A stretch of DNA of 7,422 nt from positions 1 through 7,422 of the forward strand of contig JAMDCG010000035.1 of assembly GCA_023489425.1 (NCBI GenBank), read 5' to 3'. Below, piece after piece: positions 1 through 5,610 of this stretch. The DNA is from Thermoplasmatota archaeon. GTDB taxonomy: Archaea; Thermoplasmatota; Thermoplasmata; Thermoplasmatales; Thermoplasmataceae. Position 1 is the stretch's first letter. Every line of letters starts with the position of its first letter. The notes beneath the pieces are model-generated. The model did no database searches. It was not told the origin of the DNA and saw nothing but the letters and a program-made list of their open reading frames with translations. Both the position numbers and the translations under genes were made by a program.

Positions 1-106
1 TTTCCATTCCCAATCCAGAACTAGAACCTGTTACAAGGGCAATCTTTCCATTCAGGTTTATATTAATGCCATGAGTTCCAACATCTTTTCCATTCTCATC
101 AGTCAT
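1..106 (-). CDS. Short-chain dehydrogenase/reductase (SDR), N-terminal fragment
   Basis: Only the first 35 codons are inside the window; the gene continues past the left edge. The visible part is a 15-20 residue polar leader followed by LNGKIALVTGSSSGLG (residues 18-33). This is the first beta strand and the TGxxxGxG dinucleotide-binding loop of classical SDR enzymes, so the product is probably an NAD(P)H-dependent cytoplasmic oxidoreductase. The substrate cannot be told, because the catalytic YxxxK region lies outside. The ATG at 106-104 is the first possible start: an in-frame TAA stands two codons upstream. AAAAAGG just before it could serve as a weak ribosome site. The leader before the glycine loop is longer than usual for SDRs, where the loop often begins near residue 10. 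The gene follows the APC permease on the same strand after a 130-bp gap and has its own TATA-like box. Confidence 0.85.
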   Translation of the reverse strand, partial: MTDENGKDVGTHGININLNGKIALVTGSSSGLGME

Positions 107-139
107 GCCTTTTTATGTCAAAGAGAAAAATAAATGTAT

Positions 140-148
140 CTATAAAAT
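140..148 (-). promoter_or_regulatory. Putative TATA box for the SDR gene
   Basis: On the minus strand this reads ATTTTATAG, an archaeal TATA-like element whose centre lies about 38 nt before the SDR ATG. That would predict a short leader of about 12 nt, containing AAAAAGG. It lies in the 130-bp gap behind the APC permease gene, which otherwise holds only T-rich minus-strand sequence at about 120-136. The call rests on base composition and spacing only. Confidence 0.4.
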
Positions 149-236
149 CTAAAGCGTTTTCTGTTTTTTGGCTTATCCACCAACAGGCCAATTCATGGTT
201 TCAACTAACATGGTACCGGATAATAATTCTACGACA

Positions 237-2057
237 TCAAACTATATCCGGTTTATCAATCTCACTTAATTTTGCAAGCACGTCTCGTTCATTAATAACG
301 CCCTTTGCCATTCCACTTTGATCAATTACCGTTAAGATATTGACATTGTTTTCCTTGAGAACTCTCACTGCATCTGCAACATTCTCCCGCTCATTTATGT
401 TCACACTTCTCTCCAGATGGATTTGCCTGACTTTACCATTTTCAATACTTGATTTTGGAAGCAGCAGAAGATTAACAACTTCAAGTTTGCCTATTGGTCT
501 TTTCTGGCTATCCACAACTATTGCACCCGGGAGATTCTTCGATAGCAATCCATTGAGTACATCCTTCAACGAGTCATTTATTGATACAATTGCCTCCTTA
601 AGCGGGTTTATCATATCGGAGACAGAAACATTCATTAGATTCTGAGCAACTATTATTCCTTCCTTACTTATATCCACATCATTTGGAGTCTTTCCAATTA
701 TACCCTTTACTTCAGACAGGATGAATCCTATCACAATCCAAACAAGAAAGACTGTTGTATAAACAGGAACTGTTGAATATGCCGAATATATAAGTACAAT
801 TGAGCTGATAACAGCTCCCGTAAGTGCCAGGAAAAATTCTTTAAAATCTGAAAGAGTTGTAAAAAAGGTTTTCTTAGCACGAATCATCAGCCTTCTCCCC
901 TTCCTTAGACCAATTCTTAACAGTGAAAAATTGGCACTTACATGAATAAAAAGACCTCCTAGTGCTGAAATTGTTCCAAGTATAATGAATGCGGTTTCGG
1001 CCGAAATATAGTTTAAGATTATCAATGGGAGAATAACCAGAATTCCACTAATAAAGAGTGTTGCAAACATTGGTTTTTCCTTGACCTTATGTGCAAATAC
1101 ACTTGGTAATGTTCTGTCATAACCCATTCTAAAGAGAGTTCTTATGGCAGCAGTACCAAAGGAGAGGATCGCCAGTATAGAATCGTTAATGGTTGCAATG
1201 GCAACAGCATAGTAGAAAAATCTGCCAGCGCCTCCAAAGTCATGCTGAATAATACCTATAACTGGCAATTTATCAGCTAATGGTATTGTTATGTGATTCT
1301 GGAGAATCAGATTTGCAATTGCATAAATCATAAATGTTGCCAGTGATCCACCTACAAGTATCACAGTGATCACGCTTCTTCCAACAACCTTCTTTGGGTT
1401 CTTTACTTCTCCAGAGACCGGGGCAATGGAACCATAGCCAGTTGGAATCCCCATTGCAAAAAGTATACCAAGTACAAAGTCACCTCCTGATATTGGATAC
1501 ACCACTGGATTTGGTGTATAGGCAGCTCCCTTGGTTACGAAAAAGGAATAAAACGCAATGGAAAGCATTAACCCTATTTCTATAATTACTGCAAATATTG
1601 CATACCTTGCAGACATTGTAACTCCAATAATAAGGAAAGTAATTGATGGGACCATGATTATCAAAAATGCAATGTATGTTGATATTCCAAGAACGGTAGT
1701 TATAATGAATAGACCTCCAACGAGATAAGCCAGTCCATATAGAACAGAATAAAACATGTACATCCATCCGGTATCAAACCCTATTCTTGCCGAAAGAGCC
1801 TGAAAAGCATATGTATAATACCCACCAGATGTTGAAAATCGCTTTGAAAGCTGAGTGACTGACAGTCCATTAACAAGAACAAGTAAGGTACCAATTATCA
1901 TTACAAGTGGTGCATCATATCCTGCAAGAGTAATTGCAAAAGCACCGTAAGTCAGTATACTTAAGAGTGGTGACATACCACCGAATGAGAGAAAAAAGAC
2001 ATCCTTAAAGGTAAGATGTCTTTCCAGTTCTCCCTTATTATCCGAAGCTTCTGTCAT
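237..2057 (-). CDS. APC-family amino-acid permease with C-terminal CBS pair
   Basis: The predicted protein has 606 residues. Residues about 20-455 form a polytopic membrane domain with roughly 12 hydrophobic segments. Its first segment carries FGGMSPLLS (25-33), the APC-superfamily equivalent of the unwound, substrate-binding TM1. These proteins import amino acids or polyamines, usually driven by protons or sodium; the substrate here is not evident. After the last membrane segment a soluble tail (about 461-606) holds two CBS-like repeats. The first starts near VSVSDMI, the second runs through INERENVADAVRVL to GVINERDVLAKL. Such pairs usually bind adenine nucleotides and gate transporters. 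I chose the ATG at 2057-2055 because GGTGAT, complementary to the 3' end of archaeal 16S rRNA, directly precedes it. A TTG four codons upstream (2069) is the alternative and would give 610 residues. There is no operon partner: 130 bp separate it from the SDR gene. The family call is firm; CBS gating is inferred. Confidence 0.9.
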   Translation of the reverse strand: MTEASDNKGELERHLTFKDVFFLSFGGMSPLLSILTYGAFAITLAGYDAPLVMIIGTLLVLVNGLSVTQLSKRFSTSGGYYTYAFQALSARIGFDTGWMYMFYSVLYGLAYLVGGLFIITTVLGISTYIAFLIIMVPSITFLIIGVTMSARYAIFAVIIEIGLMLSIAFYSFFVTKGAAYTPNPVVYPISGGDFVLGILFAMGIPTGYGSIAPVSGEVKNPKKVVGRSVITVILVGGSLATFMIYAIANLILQNHITIPLADKLPVIGIIQHDFGGAGRFFYYAVAIATINDSILAILSFGTAAIRTLFRMGYDRTLPSVFAHKVKEKPMFATLFISGILVILPLIILNYISAETAFIILGTISALGGLFIHVSANFSLLRIGLRKGRRLMIRAKKTFFTTLSDFKEFFLALTGAVISSIVLIYSAYSTVPVYTTVFLVWIVIGFILSEVKGIIGKTPNDVDISKEGIIVAQNLMNVSVSDMINPLKEAIVSINDSLKDVLNGLLSKNLPGAIVVDSQKRPIGKLEVVNLLLLPKSSIENGKVRQIHLERSVNINERENVADAVRVLKENNVNILTVIDQSGMAKGVINERDVLAKLSEIDKPDIV

Positions 2058-2063
2058 ATCACC
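2058..2063 (-). promoter_or_regulatory. GGTGAT ribosome-binding motif deciding the APC permease start
   Basis: GGTGAT on the minus strand abuts the ATG at 2057. It matches the GGTGATC complement of the 16S rRNA tail; aligned this way, its GG sits about 4 nt before the start codon. This favours the internal ATG over the upstream TTG at 2069. Confidence 0.45.
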
Positions 2064-2073
2064 GTTCAATAGT

Positions 2074-2095
2074 TTAAGCTTAATAGTTTATTCGA
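2074..2095 (-). promoter_or_regulatory. Possible promoter region of the APC permease gene
   Basis: The minus strand reads AATAAACTATTAAGCTTAA. It contains AT-rich TATA-like sequence 20-35 nt upstream of the start codon, and a perfect 10-bp palindrome TTAAGCTTAA at 2074-2083. No sharp TATA consensus is visible, so the exact box is uncertain. The palindrome could be a regulator half-site or chance in AT-rich DNA. Confidence 0.3.
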
Positions 2096-2189
2096 TCTTT
2101 TCATCTTAAGACAAGTCATAGAAAATAATCACATAATTGGTTATTAAATCTGAATAAGGAAATCATCAAATATTCTTTTTGATTGATTA

Positions 2190-2217
2190 TACGTACTGCA
2201 GTAATTTTTTCTACGTA
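2190..2217. promoter_or_regulatory. Palindrome cluster in the divergent APC/ABC-accessory intergenic region
   Basis: Two TACGTA palindromes start at 2190 and 2212, 22 bp apart (about two helical turns). Between and overlapping them is a perfect 10-bp palindrome TACTGCAGTA (2194-2203). The cluster lies just upstream of the TATA-like element of the plus-strand gene, where archaeal activators or repressors commonly bind. The rest of the 2070-2270 gap is AT-rich with no coding sequence that I can support. A regulator-binding role is inferred from symmetry and position alone. Confidence 0.35.
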
Positions 2218-2230
2218 AGGGGCATAAGTT

Positions 2231-2242
2231 AAAACTTAATAA
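2231..2242 (+). promoter_or_regulatory. Putative TATA element for the ATPase-associated-domain gene
   Basis: AAAACTTAATAA is the best TATA-like stretch before the plus-strand gene. Its centre is about 33 nt before the TTG start at 2271 and about 23 nt before an out-of-frame ATG at 2261. It predicts transcription beginning at about 2260-2265, giving a leader of only a few bases or none. This is a weak consensus match. Confidence 0.35.
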
Positions 2243-2270
2243 CCTGAAAATACTAAAGAGATGATAGAAA

Positions 2271-2738
2271 TTGGAAACTGTAGACCCTGATGCAAGGATT
2301 GCAGACTTGGTGGGATTGCTTCATGTGCTGAACCATTTGTTTGACGACAGGACTGATCTTTTTGAACTTGAAAAAGAGATGGAAGTTGATATTGACGATT
2401 TAATGCCAATTGTATATACCGCTGCAAATCTTGGTTTCGTTGGAACGGACCAGGGAGATATTTGGATAACTGATAAGGGAAAGACTTTTCTTGTTTCTGG
2501 ACCAAAGATAAGAAAGAGTATTCTGAAAGCATCGCTTATAACAATGGAGCCATTTGTAACAGCACTCCGGCTCGTAAAGTTTGATCTGGATGATATAATG
2601 GAAGAATTAGAGAAGAACGGGATTCAAAAGTATAACAATCCATCTGGTTTGCATAATCTTGAAATAACGCTCATTGAATGGGGAGTTTATTCTGGGTTAA
2701 TAAAAAAAGACGATGATGGTTTTCAGGCTCTTGCTTAA
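2271..2738 (+). CDS. Stand-alone AAA-associated C-terminal domain protein of an ABC transporter
   Basis: The predicted protein has 155 residues, is soluble and has no signal peptide. It matches, along its length, the domain that in many bacterial NitT/TauT-like transporters is fused behind the ABC ATPase ('AAA-associated' C-terminal domain). The pattern is a leading helix with LVGLLHVL (13-20), then DLFELEKEMEVDIDDLMPI, LGFV and GDIWITDKGKTFL (a winged-helix-like unit, about 29-75), and then a helical half with LIEWGVYSGLI near the C-terminus. Here the domain is a separate gene. The ATPase at 4354-5106 ends just where such a domain would begin, so this is probably its detached regulatory partner. 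The start is a TTG, because an in-frame TAG lies two codons upstream; GAGATGAT at 2258-2265 may help initiation. The stop codon overlaps the permease stop on the other strand. The family call comes from remembered pattern similarity; the regulatory role is inferred. A free-standing DNA-binding winged helix is the alternative. Confidence 0.82.
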   Translation: METVDPDARIADLVGLLHVLNHLFDDRTDLFELEKEMEVDIDDLMPIVYTAANLGFVGTDQGDIWITDKGKTFLVSGPKIRKSILKASLITMEPFVTALRLVKFDLDDIMEELEKNGIQKYNNPSGLHNLEITLIEWGVYSGLIKKDDDGFQALA

Positions 2739-4357
2739 ACACTGTAAATGCCCTCCTCTGCAACATATTTTTTTCTGGCAAGATCCATCATTTTCCTTGT
2801 AAACAGTATGGAATATACTGCAACTATAATCGCAAACAGAAATGATGCCCAGCCCGCAAGGGCAATATTTCCACTTCTTGTTGCGACGTCAATTGTTTTC
2901 ATAAGCCCTGTATGGATCTCAAGAGTCTTTCCACCGGCAATATCTGGCCAGTATTCGCCTATTTCCAGGCCACCCCAGGCGCTGTTAATGGTAGATGAAA
3001 TACCTGAGATAAGATAGGGAAAGGTAGAGGGTATAATCACGTATCTCATCTTCTTGAAGAAGCCCATGTCCAGATTCTTCATTATCTCGTTATATTCGGC
3101 TGGCATTGCCTTGATACCCATCCAGAAACTGTAAAACACATAATAGAAGGTTGCTATGAATCCCAGAAGAAGAACAATTCCCTCCTCTGCCTGACTTCCT
3201 AAAACAGAAGAAAATATAGGATATATACCAAGGAATATGAAGGGAAAGTAGGCAGGAACTGGATAAGAACTGAACGTTTGTATTACTGGTACACCCACTG
3301 CTTCCGCCTTCCTTCTTGTTGCAAGCAGATAACCAAGTGTGAAAGCAAAGGCAATGGAAGCTCCTGTTATTATTAGTACTCTTATGTAATCAATTAGCAA
3401 TCCATAAAGTAGTGACGGTGTTTGTGAGAAAAGGTATGACCATTCAGAACCACTTACAGACATTACAAAAATTATGATTGAATACATAATATATGCAAAA
3501 ATAGCAAGAACTATAACACCGGCAATTATGCCAATTTTTCCATTCTTTTTTTCTTTAGAATAAAGCTCTTCCAAATCCTCTGGCCCTTTCCTGACTCTTG
3601 TATAAGAGGCAAGTTTTCCAAGGGTGTTCTGGGAAACAATGGCAGAAAATCTTGAAGTCTGCCTTATTCTGGCCTTACCTCTTTTAATAATAGGTGAATC
3701 TGTATCAATCGTATATTTTGCAACTGCGTGATTCCCTATCCTCCTTACTAATTCTATGAGTAGAATTACGAAAATCCCAAGGGCTATAAATGTTACTATT
3801 AACATCCTGAAATTCCCATCGGCAGCAAATTTGTCTATAGGACTGCCAACCCCAAAGGTGCTGTATGATGTTATACCTATGGTAAATACCTCACTTACTG
3901 TTATATAAAAAAAACCATCAGATATACTTGGAAATAGATTTGCTACAATTCTGGGTATTGAGAATGGTATATACACATTCCTGAGCTTCATCCACAGGCT
4001 AAAATTATAATTTTCAGTCACCTCTACCATTTCACTGGGAATGGTCTTATATGCCTGATACTGTCCCATCCATATATTCCACACAACTGCTGTAAATACA
4101 AGAAAATCAGCCGCAAATTCAACCCCAAGAGGGCCACCTATCCTGTCAACAAATATTATAAGTACGATTGGAAAAAATGAAATTACTGGAACACTCTCAA
4201 ATACCTCGATAAACGAAATAAATAAATTTTCAAATATTTTGCTTTTGATGGCCGCATACGCAAGAAGCCACCCTGAAAGAATTGAAAGTAAAATCAATCC
4301 TATAACTCTTCCACCAGTTGCTAGAACTGCAAGTATTATGAAGATATATTCGTTCAC
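2735..4357 (-). CDS. ABC transporter permease, two fused NitT/TauT-type domains
   Basis: The predicted protein has 540 residues with two BPD_transp_1-like permease domains in one chain. The first spans about residues 5-210, with hydrophobic segments near 5-35, 45-70, 82-100, 137-160 and 185-205. The second spans about 275-525. Each has an EAA-type cytoplasmic coupling loop that would contact the ATPase: about 112-135, ending NVYIPFSIP, and about 424-446, ending YVIIPSTFP. A polar, basic linker (about 215-275) joins them. One chain therefore supplies the whole membrane channel. No binding-protein domain is attached or encoded nearby, so the substrate is unknown. The start is GTG at 4357, overlapping the ATPase stop as GTGA. 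GGGGG at 4364-4368 lies 6 nt upstream as a Shine-Dalgarno site, implying translational coupling. Sequence style (FESVPVISFFP, VSEVFTIG) resembles remembered bacterial fused permeases whose ATPase carries the AAA-associated domain. The family call is firm; import direction is assumed from the family. Confidence 0.92.
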   Translation of the reverse strand: MNEYIFIILAVLATGGRVIGLILLSILSGWLLAYAAIKSKIFENLFISFIEVFESVPVISFFPIVLIIFVDRIGGPLGVEFAADFLVFTAVVWNIWMGQYQAYKTIPSEMVEVTENYNFSLWMKLRNVYIPFSIPRIVANLFPSISDGFFYITVSEVFTIGITSYSTFGVGSPIDKFAADGNFRMLIVTFIALGIFVILLIELVRRIGNHAVAKYTIDTDSPIIKRGKARIRQTSRFSAIVSQNTLGKLASYTRVRKGPEDLEELYSKEKKNGKIGIIAGVIVLAIFAYIMYSIIIFVMSVSGSEWSYLFSQTPSLLYGLLIDYIRVLIITGASIAFAFTLGYLLATRRKAEAVGVPVIQTFSSYPVPAYFPFIFLGIYPIFSSVLGSQAEEGIVLLLGFIATFYYVFYSFWMGIKAMPAEYNEIMKNLDMGFFKKMRYVIIPSTFPYLISGISSTINSAWGGLEIGEYWPDIAGGKTLEIHTGLMKTIDVATRSGNIALAGWASFLFAIIVAVYSILFTRKMMDLARKKYVAEEGIYSV

Positions 4358-5106
4358 CTGGTTCCCCCTTTTTTCTTTGTAAGTAGCCTGTATAGAGTAT
4401 CAAGATAATTATCGAAAACGGGATCTCTGCTATTTCTTGGTCTGGGCATCTCAATATCGATCTGTCCCACAACTGTTGCAGGACTGTTGTTAAGAACGAA
4501 CACTGTATCTGAAAGCTCAACAACTTCAGTAAGATTGTGAGAGACCATTATAACACACTCCAGCGGACTCTCTGGATTGAATAGAATGTTATAAATATCC
4601 TGTCTCAACCCCTCTGCAGTCAACTCATCGAGATGTGCAAAAGGCTCATCCATAAGCAAAACTTTTGGTTCTGCAGCAAGAGATCTTGCGACAGAGACTC
4701 TCTGTCTCATTCCTCCACTCATCTCCTTGGGATAAAGATTCTCAAATCCCTGAAGACCAACCATTTCCAGTGCCTTAGAGGCAAGTTCTTTGCATTCATC
4801 TTTGGGGATATTTTTTGTTTTCAGCGATAGCATCACATTCTCTTCTGCTGTCATCCATGGAAAAGTAACTATTGACTGATGCACCATGGAAATTAATGGA
4901 GTAGGTCTCAAAACAGGTTTTCCATGCAGCAATACTGTACCGCTTTCTGGCTTCAAAAAAGCGCCAAATAACCTCAAAAGTGTAGATTTGCCTACCCCTG
5001 ATGGACCAACTATGGCTGCGAATTTCCCTCTTTCCACCTTGATGTTGATGTTATTGAAAACCTTGTATCCGTTGTCATATCTGAAGTCGAGGCCCAAAAC
5101 CTCCAT
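4354..5106 (-). CDS. ABC transporter ATP-binding protein, NitT/TauT-like
   Basis: The predicted protein has 250 residues with a complete set of ABC ATPase motifs: Walker A GPSGVGKST (34-42), Q-loop Gln77 in MVHQS, signature MSGGMRQR (129-136), Walker B VLLMDE with catalytic Glu154, D-loop AHLD (157-160) and switch His190 in VSHN. It should form a homodimer on the cytoplasmic face of the fused permease and power transport. The sequence just before the switch region and the tail EMPRPRNSRDPVFDNYLDTLYRLLT closely follow the bacterial group that continues into an AAA-associated domain of about 150 residues. Here the chain stops after a short basic tail, and that domain is encoded separately at 2271-2738. 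ATG at 5106 is the first start after an in-frame TGA. The gene overlaps the permease by 4 nt, so they form an operon. A strong TATA-like box lies at 5148-5160. The ATPase call is certain; the substrate is unknown. Confidence 0.97.
   Translation of the reverse strand: MEVLGLDFRYDNGYKVFNNINIKVERGKFAAIVGPSGVGKSTLLRLFGAFLKPESGTVLLHGKPVLRPTPLISMVHQSIVTFPWMTAEENVMLSLKTKNIPKDECKELASKALEMVGLQGFENLYPKEMSGGMRQRVSVARSLAAEPKVLLMDEPFAHLDELTAEGLRQDIYNILFNPESPLECVIMVSHNLTEVVELSDTVFVLNNSPATVVGQIDIEMPRPRNSRDPVFDNYLDTLYRLLTKKKGGTR
4364..4368 (-). promoter_or_regulatory. Shine-Dalgarno site of the permease inside the ATPase gene
   Basis: The minus strand carries GGGGG in the last codons of the ATPase, 6 nt before the GTG start of the permease. 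Together with the GTGA stop/start overlap this supports the GTG start and coupled translation of the two subunits. Confidence 0.55.
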
Positions 5107-5147
5107 CGTTGTTCCAAGTAATCACCATATGAGGCATTTACTCATCG

Positions 5148-5160
5148 TATAAATATTATA
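5148..5160 (-). promoter_or_regulatory. TATA box of the ABC transporter operon
   Basis: The minus strand reads TATAATATTTATA, the clearest TATA-like element of the locus. Its centre is about 26 nt before position 5128, predicting transcription start there and a leader of about 22 nt before the ATPase ATG. The predicted start coincides with an ATG that opens a 17-codon out-of-frame reading frame (5128-5075). The 101-bp gap after the HxlR gene also begins with T-rich minus-strand sequence (TTTTTCTTT at about 5199-5207), which could end the HxlR transcript. The operon can thus be expressed on its own. Confidence 0.5.
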
Positions 5161-5207
5161 AGAAAGCTTTAAAATTATATTCTGTAAGTGAATATTTCAA
5201 AGAAAAA

Positions 5208-5552
5208 TTAATATATGGTGTTTTCCCCAGAGGTAATGTATTTTTCACCCCATTTCCTGAGTGCATCTATTACAGGCCTTATCTCGCTTCCTGATTCAGT
5301 CAGTGAGTATAGAACCACAACAGGCTGAAGCGAAATGAGCTCTCTCTTAACTAGCCCCTTTTCCATTAGAATCTTGAGGATTCTTGATAATGTCCTGGAA
5401 CTTATCCCATGAGCATTCCTGAGTAATTCATTGAATCTCATAGGTCTGTCCGATAGATACCTAATAATTGTAAGCTCCCATTTACCACCAATTACCTTTA
5501 TTGTCTCAACTATAGGGCAAATTTCCTGATTCTTATTTACTGTATTCATCAT
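5208..5552 (-). CDS. HxlR-family winged-helix transcriptional regulator
   Basis: The predicted protein has 114 residues, a normal length for HxlR proteins. The family pattern is complete: CPIVETIKVIGGKWELTIIR (12-31), RFNELLR before the recognition helix region GISSRTLSRILKILMEKGLV, a wing with VVLYSLTESG, and a C-terminal dimerisation helix IDALRKWGEKY. It should bind DNA as a dimer and usually represses nearby genes. Cys12 is the only cysteine and sits at the conserved N-terminal position that several HxlR relatives (YodB, HypR) use to sense electrophiles or oxidants. The start is one of two adjacent ATGs (5552 or 5549). A TATA-like CTTATAG about 27 nt upstream fits a leaderless mRNA starting at 5552. 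It is divergent from the YceI gene (58 bp apart) and lies 101 bp upstream of the ABC ATPase on the same strand. Both are plausible targets, as is its own promoter; none is proven by the sequence. Confidence 0.93.
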   Translation of the reverse strand: MMNTVNKNQEICPIVETIKVIGGKWELTIIRYLSDRPMRFNELLRNAHGISSRTLSRILKILMEKGLVKRELISLQPVVVLYSLTESGSEIRPVIDALRKWGEKYITSGENTIY

Positions 5553-5575
5553 GATATCTAATGTATTGCAAGTAA

Positions 5576-5590
5576 CTATAAGTATTTTAA
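5576..5590. promoter_or_regulatory. Adjoining face-to-face TATA boxes of the HxlR and YceI genes
   Basis: CTATAAG at 5576-5582 reads CTTATAG on the minus strand, about 27 nt from the HxlR ATG. Directly next to it, TATTTTAA at 5583-5590 lies about 24 nt from the YceI ATG. Both spacings fit leaderless archaeal transcripts. The boxes touch, so TBP/TFB bound to one would probably block the other. Copies of TAATGTATT at 5559-5567 and 5588-5596 lie near the HxlR start and over the YceI box. Regulation through these elements is inferred from position. Confidence 0.5.
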
Positions 5591-5610
5591 TGTATTTTTG
5601 ATACCCTTAT

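Noticed and set aside
168..191. Inverted repeat TTGGC/GCCAA as a possible terminator behind the APC permease gene
   Set aside because: The arms are only 5 bp with a 14-nt loop. In the minus-strand direction the stem is followed by A residues rather than T, so it does not look like a terminator.
115..645. Two plus-strand open frames (115-321 and 340-645)
   Set aside because: They lie over the C-terminal part and 3' flank of the APC permease gene on the other strand. Their translations show no family pattern, so they are antisense shadows.
1480..1767. Second minus-strand open frame inside the APC permease gene
   Set aside because: It is a shifted frame of the permease, with an improbable Cys/Trp-rich composition and no promoter or ribosome site of its own.
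4230..4523. Minus-strand open frame across the ATPase/permease junction
   Set aside because: It is an out-of-frame overlap of two well-supported genes and resembles no known protein.
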